A DNA stretch of 64,000 nucleotides from Aquibium oceanicum (GCF_001889605.1 NZ_CP018171.1:2254501-2318500), one strand, 5' to 3'; numbered from the stretch's first letter, positions 27,033-37,610 are shown. The notes: generated from the letters alone by a model not told the origin. Program-made: numbers and translations.

Positions 27033-28205
27033 CTACGAAGCCACTTCGTCTATCGAGATCGACTTGGCACTGATCGTCCGCAGGAGTTCTGCAAAAAGGT
27101 CGATTCGTGGCACGACCGACGACAGGATGATGTGCTCGTCCAGTGTATGGGCACCGGCGCCGTCGACGCCGAGCCCGTCGAGTGTCGGCACGTCCATAGC
27201 CGCGGTGAAGTTTCCATCGCTCCCTCCGCCTGCCGAGATGCCTATGAGGTCGATCCCGAGACCGGCGGCGAGGTTGCGGGCATGCCGGAACAGCGCCCGG
27301 GAGCCTTCGCTCGCATCGAAGGGCGGCCGGTTGAGATCGCCTTCGATCGACAGAACGACGTCGGGGTCGCGGGGCCGCAGCGACCGGATGGCGGCGAGCG
27401 TCGGTTCCACGTGGTCGAGACGCTGCACACGGACGTCCACCTCGATAAGGCAGTGCGCCGCGATCGTGTTCGGGCTCGTTCCGCCGCTGATAGTCCCGAC
27501 GTTGACGGTAATGCCCGCGTCAAGATCCGTCAGCGCATCGAGGGCAGGAATCTGCCTAGCGATCTCGCTGATGGCGTTGCGGCCGAGTTCGAAATTCGAG
27601 CCGGAATGAGCCGGTTTCCCGGTGGCGGTAATTACGAAGCGTGCGACGCCCTTGCGGGCCGTGACGATCTTGCCGCCGTCGCGTGCCGGTTCCACCACCA
27701 GCGTCGCGAGCGCGTTTCGGGCCTCGCTTTCGATGACCGAGCGTGAGGAGGGGCTGCCGATCTCCTCGTCGGGAGAGAAGAGGAAGGTCACCGGCACTTC
27801 GGGTGACTGCCCCGTCTCCCGGAGCCGCCGCCAGGCGGAAAGCGCCATCAACGCCGAACCCTTCATGTCGTAGATGCCCGGGCCGTACAATCGGTCTGAC
27901 TCTATGCGCCACGGCAACGCGGATTCCAGCGTTCCCTCGGGATGGACCGTATCGAGATGCGCCAAGACGAGAATTCCGGGACCGGCAGTGGCGGGCCCAC
28001 CGCGCGCGAGCAACGTGCGGCAGGCACCGTCACCGCCGCCAGCCCATTCGACGGCAAGACCCGCATCGGTGCAGCTCTGCGCGACCATGCGAAGCAGTCG
28101 CTCTACGGCGTCTCTGTCCCTGCTGAATGTTTCGATCGAAACCCACTGCCTCAGCTCCGCTACGTAGTCGTCGAGCCGTCGTGAATCCGTCTCCGCGCCG
28201 CTCAT
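27033..28205 (-). CDS. M20 family metallopeptidase (glutamate carboxypeptidase/CPG2-like)
   Basis: A 390-residue zinc peptidase. Metal and catalytic residues are visible: HLDTVHPEG, YDMKGS, DEEIGS, a VVEPAR segment and a C-terminal HTLDEH. The dimerisation lid lies near GKPAHSGSNFELGRNA. Relatives cleave glutamate or other C-terminal residues from N-acyl amino acids such as folates. Its ATG overlaps the IclR stop by one base (TGATG), so both form an operon. With the hydantoinase fusion and dipeptide importer it suggests use of an N-blocked amino acid or small peptide. Confidence 0.9.
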   Translation of the reverse strand: MSGAETDSRRLDDYVAELRQWVSIETFSRDRDAVERLLRMVAQSCTDAGLAVEWAGGGDGACRTLLARGGPATAGPGILVLAHLDTVHPEGTLESALPWRIESDRLYGPGIYDMKGSALMALSAWRRLRETGQSPEVPVTFLFSPDEEIGSPSSRSVIESEARNALATLVVEPARDGGKIVTARKGVARFVITATGKPAHSGSNFELGRNAISEIARQIPALDALTDLDAGITVNVGTISGGTSPNTIAAHCLIEVDVRVQRLDHVEPTLAAIRSLRPRDPDVVLSIEGDLNRPPFDASEGSRALFRHARNLAAGLGIDLIGISAGGGSDGNFTAAMDVPTLDGLGVDGAGAHTLDEHIILSSVVPRIDLFAELLRTISAKSISIDEVAS

Positions 28206-29023
28206 CAGCCCTGACCCAACGCCTTCGAGACCGCTTGCGCGGCGCCGACGACCACCGGCGCGAGTTCTGCCTCCACCCGCTCCACGGACCAGCGCGGCCA
28301 AGGCACTGCAATGTTGATGGCGGCGACGACGGCGCCGTCTTCGCCGAAGACGGGCGCGGACACGGAGATGTCTCCGATGAAGGCTTCCTGGTTCGACAGG
28401 CTGTAGCCGTGCGTGCGCACCCTGGCGCAGGCTTCCAGGATCTCGTCGGGATCGGTCTTAGTATTCGGGGTATGCGACCTGAGATCGCTCGCCGCCAGGA
28501 TGCGCCGAGCTTCCTCTTCCGGAAGGTTCGCCAGGATCGCGCGACCAGGCGCGGTACAGAAGATCGGCAGCCTGGAGCCGGTCGACAGATCGACGCTTAC
28601 CACGTGGCGGCTCGGGTAGCGCAACACGTAGACCACGTCCTCGCCCTCGCGCTCCGTCAGGTTCACGGTCTCCTCGCAACTGGCGTTGACTGCCTCCAGG
28701 ATCGGTCCGGCGATCTCGTGCAGGCGGCTGGACGCGATGTAGGACGCGCCGAACTCGAGCATTCGCGCCGACAGGCTGTAAAGGCGGGTGGCTTCCGCTT
28801 GCCGGAGATAGCCCAATGCCCGCAGCGTGTAGAGCACGCGCTGGGCGGCACTTTTTTCGATCCCGCTCAACCGTACGACCTCGGTCAGGCTGAGCGGCTT
28901 TCGTTTCGCATTGAAGGCGGACAGCACCTGGAAGGTCTTTTCGACCGAACCGAGGAAGCGGCCGTCCATGGCCTTGTCCTTGCGGCCCGGCACGCGGTCG
29001 GCCGTGATTTCGATTGCGTCCAA
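28205..29023 (-). CDS. IclR family transcriptional regulator
   Basis: A 272-residue regulator with an N-terminal winged helix (SVEKTFQVLSAF, LSLTEVVRLSGIEKSAAQRVL) and a C-terminal effector domain (GRAILANLPEEEA, ISVSAPVFGEDGAVVAAINIA). The TTG at 29023 is selected because AAGGGGGGAGG precedes it at ideal distance; ATG 29065 has none, and ATG 28969 would cut close to the helix-turn-helix. It diverges from the hydantoinase fusion across a spacer holding a long palindrome, its likely binding site. Confidence 0.9.
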   Translation of the reverse strand: MDAIEITADRVPGRKDKAMDGRFLGSVEKTFQVLSAFNAKRKPLSLTEVVRLSGIEKSAAQRVLYTLRALGYLRQAEATRLYSLSARMLEFGASYIASSRLHEIAGPILEAVNASCEETVNLTEREGEDVVYVLRYPSRHVVSVDLSTGSRLPIFCTAPGRAILANLPEEEARRILAASDLRSHTPNTKTDPDEILEACARVRTHGYSLSNQEAFIGDISVSAPVFGEDGAVVAAINIAVPWPRWSVERVEAELAPVVVGAAQAVSKALGQG

Positions 29024-29066
29024 TGGAGCCTCCCCCCTTGACAGCGAGCGGAGCCCGTTTAGCATT

Positions 29067-29099
29067 GTCGCTATACGATAGCAAGTATCGCTATGCGAC
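29067..29099 (+). promoter_or_regulatory. Long palindromic operator in the iclR/hydantoinase divergent region
   Basis: GTCGC-N4-CGATA-N5-TATCG-N4-GCGAC: two nested inverted repeats on the same centre, 33 bp overall, ending 13 bp before the ATG at 29113. An internal GCTAT-ACG-ATAGC palindrome is also present. Position suggests that IclR controls both transcription directions from here. Confidence 0.65.
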
Positions 29100-29112
29100 A
29101 CGGGAAACGAGT

Positions 29113-32100
29113 ATGACGCGCGAACGTGGCTGCCGGATCGGTTTCGACATCGGAGGAACCTTCACCGATTTCGTGCTTCTCGAAACCGATACGGGCCGGT
29201 TGCACACGCACAAGGCTCTCACCACCTCGTCCGACCCTGCCGCCGGTTCCATCGCCGGGCTCCAGGCCCTTGTCGAGAAAGCCGGCAAGACGTTCTCGCA
29301 GGTCGCCGACATCGTCCACGGGACGACCATCGTCACCAACGCCATCATCGAACGCCGGGGCGCCAGGACGGCGCTGCTGACCACCCGCGGTTTTCGGGAC
29401 GTGCTCGAGATGGCTACCGAGCAGCGCTACGACGCGCACGATCTGTTCCTTCACTTCCCCAAGCCGCTGGTCGAACGATCCATGTGCTTCGAGGTCGACG
29501 AGCGCGTCGCCGCCGACGGCTCCGTGGTCGTTCCGATCGGGGCGCAGCAGGTGCGCGACCTGCTCTCCACCGCGGTGGCGGCGGGCGCCGAGGCAATTGC
29601 CGTTTCGTTCTTGCATGCCTACAGGAACGATGCGCACGAGCGCCTCGTCGCCGGCATCGCCGCTGACGAGTTCCCGGGCATTCCCGTGTCGCTGTCGAGC
29701 GAGGTCTGCGCGGAGGTGCGCGAATACGAGCGCACGACGACGACGACGGCGAACGCCTACGTCATGCCGCTGATCGATCCGTATGTCCGCAGCATCGAGG
29801 GCGCGTTGCGCGAGCGCGGGTTTTCCGGGTCGCTTTATCTGATGCAGTCGTCGGGCCAACTGGCCTCGCCCGAGATGGCGCGGCGCTTTCCTGTCCGCCT
29901 GCTGGAATCCGGTCCGGCCGGTGGTGCGATCGCGGCCGGCTATTTCGGCCGCATCGCTGGCCATGACGACGTCATCGCCTTCGACATGGGCGGGACGACC
30001 GCGAAGGTCTGCCTCATCGAACATGGTCGCGCCGACGTGGCCCCGATGATCGAGGCGGCCCGCGAGCACCGTTTCAAGCGCGGAAGCGGTTTGCCGATCA
30101 AGGCACCTGTCATCGACATGATCGAGATCGGCGCCGGCGGCGGCAGCATCGCTCATTTCGACGAACTGGGTCTGATGAAAGTCGGTCCACGCAGCGCGGG
30201 GTCTGCGCCGGGGCCCGCCTGCTACGGACGCGGCGGAGAATTTCCCACGGTCACGGACGCCAACCTGCTTCTCGGCTATCTTGACGGCGCCTCGTTCCTC
30301 GGCGGGCGGATGCCGCTCGACGACAAGGCGGCGGACGCGGCCTTCGGGCCGATCTCGGAGAGGCTATCCGACAGCAGCATCGCTGCCGCCTGGGGCGTCC
30401 TCGCTGTCGTCTGTGAAAACATGGCGGGCGCCGCGCGCGCCCACATCGTCGAGAAGGGCAGGGACCCGCGCGGCTACACGATGGTCGCATTCGGTGGCGC
30501 CGGTCCGGCCCATGCCATCCGCGTCGCCAAATCGCTCGGCATGGCGAAGGTCATCGTCCCCCAGGCGTCGGGTGTGGCGTCGGCGCTGGGGTTTCTCGGA
30601 GGACGGGTCGGTCACGACGCGGTTCGCTCGGCGCCCGGGCTATTGGCCAATCTCGATTGGGCCGCGGTAAACGACCTGCTGGGAGAACTCGAGGCTGACG
30701 GCCGGCTCCTCGTCGCAGAGGCGGGAGTCCGCCCCGATGAGATCGAGATTCGCCGGCAGGTCGAGTTGCGGCTGGCGGGGCAGGTCCACAATCTGCAAGT
30801 TGCCGTGCCGGACGGTGGCGTGGGTGCCCACAGCGTGAAGCACGTCACTGCCGCATTCGCCGAGGAGTATCGCCGGCTCTACGAGCGCGAACCGAGCCAC
30901 GCCGACATCGAGGTCATCAGCTGGCGCGTAACGGCGCTCGGACCCGACCCGGAACTGTCCCTTGCCTCGCTCGCGCGCCCCGACGGCGCCGGCAGCGTGT
31001 CGAAGGGAAGCCGGCCAGTCTGGTTTCCGGAGGAGAAGGGGTTCCTCAAAACGCCAGTCTACGATCGCTACGCCCTTGTGGCGGGGCAGGGGATCGACGG
31101 ACCGGCCATCATCGAGGAGGACGAATCCACGACCGTCGTGCCTCCCGGCGACCGTGTCGAGATCGACGCCGCGGGAAGCCTCGTCATCCACCTATCGCAC
31201 GGCCTGGTAGCCGCGGACCGGCCGGAGGTGTCGGCGTCGCTGCCAGATCAGGTTGCGCGCCTGGAGGCGGACCCGATCGGGCTGGAAATCATGTGGAGCC
31301 GCCTGATCAGCATCTCGGAGGAGTCCTGGCTCACCGTCATCCGCACGGCCTTCTCGCTGATCATCGGCGAGATGCAGGATTTCGCCTGCGAGATCCTGGA
31401 TGCCGAGGGCCAGTCGCTGGCGCACTCGCCGCGAGCCATGCCGGTGTTCAACATCACCCTGATGTCGGCCGTCCAGGCGCTCCTGCAGGAGTTTCCCGCC
31501 GAGACGCTGGAGCCGGGAGACGTCCTGGTGACCAACGATCCCTGGATCTGTGCCGGTCACCTCTTCGATGTCGGCGTGGTCACGCCGGTGTTCCGCAACG
31601 GCAAGGTCGTGGCGATGATCGGCTCGATCGGCCACGTCAGCGACATCGGTGGCACGAAGGACAGGATGCGCGCGCGGGAGATATACGAGGAAGGGATCCA
31701 GATCCCGCCCATGAAGCTCTATCGCGGCGGCAAGGCGAACGAGGATCTCTTCCGTCTCATCCGCGCCAATGTCCGCAACGCTCCGCAGGTGATCGGCGAC
31801 ATAGAGGCGCTGGTCGCCGCGAATGCCGTCGGCGCCCGCCGGCTGGAGGTCTTCCTCGAGGAGTACGGGCTTGAAGACCTCACGGCGCTGGCGACCGTCA
31901 TCCAGTCTCGTGCCGAGCGGGCCATGCGCGATGCCATCAGGGTCATTCCGGACGGGGTCTACCGCAGCGAGATCGAACCGCTGAGCAACGGCGTGCGTCA
32001 TACGTTCCCCGTGACGATCACCGTCCGCGGCGACGAGATCGAAGTGGATTACGAAGGCTCTCCACCAGAACTCCTGCAGGGCGGCCTCAACTGCACGCTC

Positions 32101-33006
32101 AACTTCACCCAGGCGAAGACATTCTTCGCATTGAAGTGCCTGCTCACCCCGTCGATCCGGGCGTCCGCGGGATGCTATCGGGCGCTGACGGTGAAGGCGC
32201 CGGAAGGCTCGATCGTGAACTGCAGCGCGGGCACTTCGGTCGGGCTGCGGCATCTGACGGGATCCTACCTCGTCGGCAACATCTTCCAGGCCCTGTCCAC
32301 GGCGATGCCCGAGGCGGTGCAGGCCTACAGCGGGCTCCCCGCCATCGTCCACTTCTTCGGAAAGGACGAGGCCGGCCGCTCCTTCAGCGAACATCTCTAT
32401 CTCGGCGGCGGTCAGGGAGCGTCGGCCGCGCAGGACGGAAAGTCCGCCGTGCTGTGGCCGACCAGCGCGTCCAACGGCTCGGTCGAGGTGCTCGAAACGC
32501 GTGCGCCCGTACTGGTGCTGGAAAAGGCCTATGTCCCCGAAAGCGCCGGGGCAGGCCGCAACCGCGCCGGTCTCGGCCAGCAATTGCGCGCGCGGCGAAT
32601 CCGTTCGCGCGGTCCCCGGGTAATGGTGAACTGCTATCCCGAAGGCGTGGGCTTCAACGCGAGCGGCATGGCCGGCGGATCGTCCGGCGGCGGTGCTCAT
32701 TTCCGCATGCATGGCGAAGATGGCCGCCTCCTGCAAGACTACGGAAGCGGGTCGGTCGACACGCTGACGGCAACCGACCAGATCGTCGAGGTTCGCGTCG
32801 GCGGTGGCGCCGGCTATGGCCGACCATTCGACCGGCCGGTCGAAGACGTCGTGTCAGACCTTGGCTCCGGCTACATCAGCCGCAAGCAGGCTTCCGAAAT
32901 CTACGGAGTCGCTCTCGACGGCGCCGGAGCCCTCGATGCGGAAGGGACGGCCCGCCTGAGGGGCGGCGACGTCGCAAAGCGCGTTCACGCAGTCCAGCTG
33001 AAATAA
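29113..33006 (+). CDS. Hydantoinase/5-oxoprolinase, fused HyuA-HyuB
   Basis: A 1,297-residue fusion of the ATP-dependent HyuA part (RIGFDIGGTFTDFVL at the N-terminus, FDMGGTTAKVCLI, GAGGGSIA) and the HyuB part (from about residue 715: LEIMWSRLISISEESW, TNDPWICAGHL, GHVSDIGGTKD). The eukaryotic-like fusion length equals 5-oxoprolinase, which opens 5-oxoproline to glutamate with ATP; other members open N-methylhydantoin or carboxylate acetophenone, so the exact substrate is uncertain. ATG 29113 is used; the long upstream extension would cross the operator. It stands first in an operon with a dipeptide-type importer. Confidence 0.9.
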   Translation: MTRERGCRIGFDIGGTFTDFVLLETDTGRLHTHKALTTSSDPAAGSIAGLQALVEKAGKTFSQVADIVHGTTIVTNAIIERRGARTALLTTRGFRDVLEMATEQRYDAHDLFLHFPKPLVERSMCFEVDERVAADGSVVVPIGAQQVRDLLSTAVAAGAEAIAVSFLHAYRNDAHERLVAGIAADEFPGIPVSLSSEVCAEVREYERTTTTTANAYVMPLIDPYVRSIEGALRERGFSGSLYLMQSSGQLASPEMARRFPVRLLESGPAGGAIAAGYFGRIAGHDDVIAFDMGGTTAKVCLIEHGRADVAPMIEAAREHRFKRGSGLPIKAPVIDMIEIGAGGGSIAHFDELGLMKVGPRSAGSAPGPACYGRGGEFPTVTDANLLLGYLDGASFLGGRMPLDDKAADAAFGPISERLSDSSIAAAWGVLAVVCENMAGAARAHIVEKGRDPRGYTMVAFGGAGPAHAIRVAKSLGMAKVIVPQASGVASALGFLGGRVGHDAVRSAPGLLANLDWAAVNDLLGELEADGRLLVAEAGVRPDEIEIRRQVELRLAGQVHNLQVAVPDGGVGAHSVKHVTAAFAEEYRRLYEREPSHADIEVISWRVTALGPDPELSLASLARPDGAGSVSKGSRPVWFPEEKGFLKTPVYDRYALVAGQGIDGPAIIEEDESTTVVPPGDRVEIDAAGSLVIHLSHGLVAADRPEVSASLPDQVARLEADPIGLEIMWSRLISISEESWLTVIRTAFSLIIGEMQDFACEILDAEGQSLAHSPRAMPVFNITLMSAVQALLQEFPAETLEPGDVLVTNDPWICAGHLFDVGVVTPVFRNGKVVAMIGSIGHVSDIGGTKDRMRAREIYEEGIQIPPMKLYRGGKANEDLFRLIRANVRNAPQVIGDIEALVAANAVGARRLEVFLEEYGLEDLTALATVIQSRAERAMRDAIRVIPDGVYRSEIEPLSNGVRHTFPVTITVRGDEIEVDYEGSPPELLQGGLNCTLNFTQAKTFFALKCLLTPSIRASAGCYRALTVKAPEGSIVNCSAGTSVGLRHLTGSYLVGNIFQALSTAMPEAVQAYSGLPAIVHFFGKDEAGRSFSEHLYLGGGQGASAAQDGKSAVLWPTSASNGSVEVLETRAPVLVLEKAYVPESAGAGRNRAGLGQQLRARRIRSRGPRVMVNCYPEGVGFNASGMAGGSSGGGAHFRMHGEDGRLLQDYGSGSVDTLTATDQIVEVRVGGGAGYGRPFDRPVEDVVSDLGSGYISRKQASEIYGVALDGAGALDAEGTARLRGGDVAKRVHAVQLK

Positions 33007-33033
33007 ACAATGGGGAACAGAAGGAGCAACCCG

Positions 33034-34632
33034 ATGCTGCGCATGAGGTTTCTAACGACAGCTTTTACCGCGGTTCTCGCGGCGGGCGTCACGTTCGGCG
33101 TGTCCACGACGGACGGTAAAGCTTACGAGGTCGTGGACGGAAGCAAGATACTCGTCTGGGGCGGGCGAACCCCCGTCAGCAACTTCGATCCGCATCAGCG
33201 GTTCGACGCCCCGCATCACGTGTTCCAGTCGGCCATCTACGAGCCGCTGGTAAAGTACAAGGGCAATCCGTCCGAGATCGTGCCCTGGCTCGCGGAGAGC
33301 TGGGAGATGAACGACGATGCCACCGAATGGACGTTCAAGCTCGACCCGCGGGCGAAATTCCAGAACGGCGATCCCGTGGATGCGGCCGCTGTGAAATACT
33401 CCTTCGCGCGGGCGCTGAAGATCAACAAGGCGGTCGCCTGGATGCTTTCCGGCAACCTGAAGGAGGAGAACATCGAGGTCGTGGATCCGTCCACGGTCCG
33501 CTTCAACTTCGACGTGCCTTCGCCGAGCTTCATCGGCTATCTGCCGTGGTGGATGATCGTCAATCCCAAGCAGGTCGCCGAGCATGAGGTCGACGGCGAC
33601 CTCGGTCAGGCGTGGATGATGACCGATACCGCCGGAAGCGGACCCTTCCGCGTCAAGCAGTTCCGGCCGGACGCTGTCTACCAGCTTGAAGCACTCGATG
33701 ACTACTGGCGCGGTTGGCCGCAGGGCGACAAGCACCTTGGCGGGGTGATCTATCAGGTGATCCGGGAACCCTCGGCGCAGCGTACGGCGCTGATGACGAA
33801 GCAGGCCGACATCGTCGAGGGCCTGACCACGGCGGATTACCAGCAGGTGGCAAACGTTCCCGGCATCGTGATCGAGAACAACGTCGGTTCCAGCCCGTTC
33901 GCGATAAAGTTCAACTACCAGGACGGACCTACCAAGGACGTCAACCTCCGAAAGGCGATTGCCTACGCCTTCGACTACGAAGCACTGCCGGAGCTTTACG
34001 CGGGCGATGCGACCTTGATGACCAGCCCGTTCCCGAGCGTGCTGAAGGGCCATGTCGAGATCGACGGTTTCCCGCGCCGCGATCTGGAAAAGGCGAAGGA
34101 GTATCTGGCAAAGACCGAGTGGGCCGACGGTGGGCTCGAACTCGAATACGTCCATCAGCAGGGCAATGACGAGACGCGCCGCGTCGGCCTGATCCTGCTC
34201 AACAGCCTCAAGGATCTCGGCATCGATGTGCGTATCACGCCGCTCCTCTGGGCCAACATGGTCGCGAACGCCCAGAGCATCGAAACGGCGGCCGACATGA
34301 CCGGCCTGTTCATGGCGACATACACGTCCGATCCGGACTCGGCCGCGACGCAGTATCACAAGAGCGCCTGGGGCCAGTGGTTCGGGGTGAGCCACTACGA
34401 CAATCCGGAAGTGTTCGACCTGATCGAGAAGGGCCGGAAGACGGCCGCCTGGGATGAGCGTGCGCCCATCTATGCCGAGATCCAGGAAAAGATCACGGCC
34501 GATCAGCCGGAGCTGTTCGGGTACACGCCCAACGTCCGCCTCGCGCACCGCGACTACGTGAAGGGGTACGAGTACACTTCGATCAAGATGTCGGGCTTCG
34601 CCGACTTCGGCAGCCTGTGGATCGAAGACTGA
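33034..34632 (+). CDS. Peptide-type ABC substrate-binding protein (SBP_bac_5)
   Basis: A 532-residue periplasmic protein of the DppA/OppA family: a signal peptide (RFLTTAFTAVLAAGVTFGVS region), then LVWGGRTPVSNFDPHQ, YEPLVKYKGNPSEIVPWLAESWEM, and the FKLDPRAKFQNGDPVDAAAVKYS segment typical of cluster C. ATG 33034 follows AAGGAG at 7 nt; ATG 33010 is in frame but has poorer context. It gives specificity to the importer encoded by the next four genes. Confidence 0.92.
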   Translation: MLRMRFLTTAFTAVLAAGVTFGVSTTDGKAYEVVDGSKILVWGGRTPVSNFDPHQRFDAPHHVFQSAIYEPLVKYKGNPSEIVPWLAESWEMNDDATEWTFKLDPRAKFQNGDPVDAAAVKYSFARALKINKAVAWMLSGNLKEENIEVVDPSTVRFNFDVPSPSFIGYLPWWMIVNPKQVAEHEVDGDLGQAWMMTDTAGSGPFRVKQFRPDAVYQLEALDDYWRGWPQGDKHLGGVIYQVIREPSAQRTALMTKQADIVEGLTTADYQQVANVPGIVIENNVGSSPFAIKFNYQDGPTKDVNLRKAIAYAFDYEALPELYAGDATLMTSPFPSVLKGHVEIDGFPRRDLEKAKEYLAKTEWADGGLELEYVHQQGNDETRRVGLILLNSLKDLGIDVRITPLLWANMVANAQSIETAADMTGLFMATYTSDPDSAATQYHKSAWGQWFGVSHYDNPEVFDLIEKGRKTAAWDERAPIYAEIQEKITADQPELFGYTPNVRLAHRDYVKGYEYTSIKMSGFADFGSLWIED

Positions 34633-34663
34633 TCCCGCGGGCCGGGCATAGGATACCGGGACG

Positions 34664-35671
34664 ATGACCCTCTATCTCGTCAGGCGGCTCCTCGTCCTGG
34701 GAACCATGATGTTCGGCCTGCTCTGCATCACGTTCTTCATCGCCAACATCGCTCCTGGGGATCCGGCCGCGCTCGCGGCCGGCCCCAATGCGACCAAGTC
34801 GATGGTCGAGACCATTCGGGTCGAATACGGTCTCGACAAGCCGCTGTGGGAGCAGTTCTCCCGATACGTCACGGACGTCTTCACCGGTGACCTCGGCCGC
34901 TCCATCTCGACCACGCGGCCTGTCATCGACCACATTGCCGAAGCATTTCCCGCGACGATGGAGCTGGTGCTCTTCGCGATAGGCTTCGCCGTGGTGATGG
35001 GCGTCTCGCTCGGCGTCCTGGCCGCGGTCTGGCGCGACACGTTCGTCGACCATGCGGTACGCCTGTTCGCCGTGTCGGGCATCGCACTGCCGATGTTCTG
35101 GTTCGGCCTCCTGCTCCAGCTTCTTTTCGCGGTCAAGCTCGGCTGGCTGCCCGTGAGCGGCCGCCTCGGCCTCATCACCGAACGCCCGGAGCCGATCACG
35201 CATCTGCTGATCCTGGATTCGATGCTTCGCGGCATGTGGGGGACGGCTTTCGAGGGATTGCGCTACATCGCGATGCCGGCACTGGTCCTTTCGTTTCCAT
35301 GTCTGGCTTCGGTGGCACGCGTCGCCCGTTCGGAGATGATCGAGACCATGGCCTCCGACTACGTGCTCGGCGCCCGTGCGCATGGACTGGGTGCGTTCAG
35401 CATCCAGATCCGTCACGCGCTGCGCAACGCCATGCTGCCGGTGCTGGCGCTGATCGGCCTGCGCTACGGCTGGATGCTGGGCGGCACGGCGCTGGTCGAA
35501 ACCGTCTTCGACTGGCCGGGGCTGGGGCTGCTGATGGTCAATTCCGTCCTGATGTCGGATTTCAAACCCGTTCTGGCGGTCACCCTGATCATCGGCTTCA
35601 ACGTCATGCTGGCGAACTTTCTGGTCGACATGGCCTACGCCTGGTTCGACCCGCGACTGCGGCAGGGCTGA
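34664..35671 (+). CDS. Dipeptide-type ABC permease (DppB-like)
   Basis: A 335-residue membrane permease with about six TM segments, starting with LVRRLLVLGTMMFGLL. ASDYVLGARAHGLGAFSIQIRHALRNA is the EAA-like loop contacting the ATPase. The C-terminus ends in a short basic tail. First permease of the pair. Confidence 0.93.
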   Translation: MTLYLVRRLLVLGTMMFGLLCITFFIANIAPGDPAALAAGPNATKSMVETIRVEYGLDKPLWEQFSRYVTDVFTGDLGRSISTTRPVIDHIAEAFPATMELVLFAIGFAVVMGVSLGVLAAVWRDTFVDHAVRLFAVSGIALPMFWFGLLLQLLFAVKLGWLPVSGRLGLITERPEPITHLLILDSMLRGMWGTAFEGLRYIAMPALVLSFPCLASVARVARSEMIETMASDYVLGARAHGLGAFSIQIRHALRNAMLPVLALIGLRYGWMLGGTALVETVFDWPGLGLLMVNSVLMSDFKPVLAVTLIIGFNVMLANFLVDMAYAWFDPRLRQG

Positions 35672-35673
35672 CC

Positions 35674-36591
35674 ATGACCGACACGACCATCGCCTCCGTG
35701 CCGGCTAGCACCGCGGACACCATGGAAGAGAAGCTCGATCGCTACCGCGAGGCGCGCCGCGCGGTCTGGCTCCTGTCGCGCAGTTTCTCGTCCATGCTGG
35801 GTCTCGCGATCGTCGTGGTGTTCATGATCCTGGCGGTCTTCGGCCCCTGGATCGCCCCATACCCGGAAGCCGCGCTCGGTAGCGTCAACATGGAGGAGAT
35901 GCTTCAGCCTCCGAGCTGGCAGCACTGGTTCGGCACCGACGACATGGGAAACGACGTGCTGTCGCGCGTCATCATCGGCACGCGAATTTCGCTGCAGGTC
36001 GGCCTCATCATCACGCTGGGCGCCGCGCTGGTGGGCGTGCCGCTGGGGATCCTGGGCGGCTATCTCGGCGGGTGGGTCCGCAGCATCATCATGGCGCTGA
36101 CCGATCTGTTCCTCTCGGTTCCGAGTCTGGTTCTGGCGATCGCGATCGTCGCCGTCCTCGGGCCCGGCATCGTCAACACCATGATCGCGCTCGCCGTGGT
36201 CTGGTGGCCGGGCTACGTGAGGCTGATCGACAGCAAGACGCTCGCCATCAAGGAAGAGCCCTATGTGGAAGCCGCCCGCGCGCTGGGCGCCTCCACGCCG
36301 CGCATCATCTTCCGCTATCTGCTGCCCGGCTGTGCCTCGCCTCTGATCGTGAAGGCGAGCATGGACATGGGGGCGGCGATCCTCGCTGCGGCCGGTCTCG
36401 GTTTCATCGGGCTCGGTGCCAAGGCTCCGTCGCCGGAATGGGGCGCGATGCTGAGCGTCGCCCGGGGTTACCTGCCGGAGTGGTGGTGGTTCGCCATCTT
36501 CCCGGGCATGGCGATCTACCTGAGCGTGCTCGGTTTCAACCTGCTCGGCGATGGCCTCCGCGACGTGCTCGATCCGAGGACATCGCGATGA
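35674..36591 (+). CDS. Dipeptide-type ABC permease (DppC-like)
   Basis: A 305-residue permease. After a cytoplasmic N-terminus it carries WFGTDDMGNDVLSRVIIGTR, a DppC/OppC signature, and the EAA loop YVEAARALGASTPRIIFRYL. Starts 2 bp after the DppB stop; its own stop overlaps the ATPase start (ATGA). Confidence 0.93.
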   Translation: MTDTTIASVPASTADTMEEKLDRYREARRAVWLLSRSFSSMLGLAIVVVFMILAVFGPWIAPYPEAALGSVNMEEMLQPPSWQHWFGTDDMGNDVLSRVIIGTRISLQVGLIITLGAALVGVPLGILGGYLGGWVRSIIMALTDLFLSVPSLVLAIAIVAVLGPGIVNTMIALAVVWWPGYVRLIDSKTLAIKEEPYVEAARALGASTPRIIFRYLLPGCASPLIVKASMDMGAAILAAAGLGFIGLGAKAPSPEWGAMLSVARGYLPEWWWFAIFPGMAIYLSVLGFNLLGDGLRDVLDPRTSR

Positions 36592-37610
36592 GCGCAGCAC
36601 CAGCGGAACGCACCGCGCATGGAGACGCGGCCCTGTCGATCAGCGATCTCACGCTCGATCTCGCGACCTATGACGGCGAAGTGAAGGTCCTGGACGACAT
36701 CAGCCTCGATGTCGGACGCAGCGAAACGGTCGGTATCGTCGGCGAAACCGGATGCGGCAAGTCGGTCCTGGCCAAGAGTATCCTGAACCTCCTGCCGCAC
36801 GGCATAGCCCGATATCGTCGGGGCGCGATCCGGTGGAAAGGCGAAAACCTTCTGGCGACCACTCGCAGGCGCCTGCGGCAGGTCCGCGGCACCGAGATCG
36901 GCATGGTTTTCCAGGATCCCATGACATTCTTCGATCCGCTCTACACCGCCGGCAGCCACATGATGGAGGCGATCGGCCATCGCGAGCAGGTCAAGGGCGG
37001 CTCGATGTCGCGCGCGCAGCGCAAGGCGGAGGCGGTCGATCTGCTGTCCCGGCTTGGCCTTTCCGATCCCGAGCGGGTCTTCGACAGCTATCCGCACCAG
37101 CTTTCCGGCGGCATGCGACAGCGCGTGCTGATAGGCGCGGCAATCGTGGGCAAGCCGGAATTCCTGATCGCGGACGAGCCGACGACGGCGCTCGACGTGA
37201 CCGTCCAGGCCCAGATCCTTCATCTGCTCCAGGACATCGTGAAGGACCGCGACACGTCGATCGTATTGATCTCCCACGACCTTGGCGTCATCGCGAGCAT
37301 GTGCGAACGCATCGTCGTGATGTATGCCGGAACGATCGTCGAGACGGGGACCAAGCGTCAGCTTCTGTCGAGGCCGGCGCACCCCTACACGGTCGGACTC
37401 ACCTCCGCGGTTCCGCGCCTGGGCTATCCGCAGAAACAGGTGAAGGGGATCGGCGGCCACATACCCAACCTGCTCAATCCGCCGCCCGGCTGCCGTTTCG
37501 CGCCGAGATGCCCGAAGGCGACTTCGCTGTGTCGAAGCGAAAAGCCGGCTCTCGAAGCCCTTTCCGACGGTCGGCGGGCCGCATGCCACTATCCGGAGCC
37601 TGTAGCATGA
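36588..37610 (+). CDS. Dipeptide-type ABC ATPase (DppD-like)
   Basis: A 340-residue ATPase: Walker [10 protein letters not shown]-loop [12 protein letters not shown], signature [12 protein letters not shown], Walker [13 protein letters not shown]. The C-terminus has the oligopeptide-transporter extension with the iron-sulfur-type cysteine cluster [14 protein letters not shown] plus ACH. Coupled by 4-bp overlaps to both neighbours. Confidence 0.94.
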   Translation: MSAAPAERTAHGDAALSISDLTLDLATYDGEVKVLDDISLDVGRSETVGIVGETGCGKSVLAKSILNLLPHGIARYRRGAIRWKGENLLATTRRRLRQVRGTEIGMVFQDPMTFFDPLYTAGSHMMEAIGHREQVKGGSMSRAQRKAEAVDLLSRLGLSDPERVFDSYPHQLSGGMRQRVLIGAAIVGKPEFLIADEPTTALDVTVQAQILHLLQDIVKDRDTSIVLISHDLGVIASMCERIVVMYAGTIVETGTKRQLLSRPAHPYTVGLTSAVPRLGYPQKQVKGIGGHIPNLLNPPPGCRFAPRCPKATSLCRSEKPALEALSDGRRAACHYPEPVA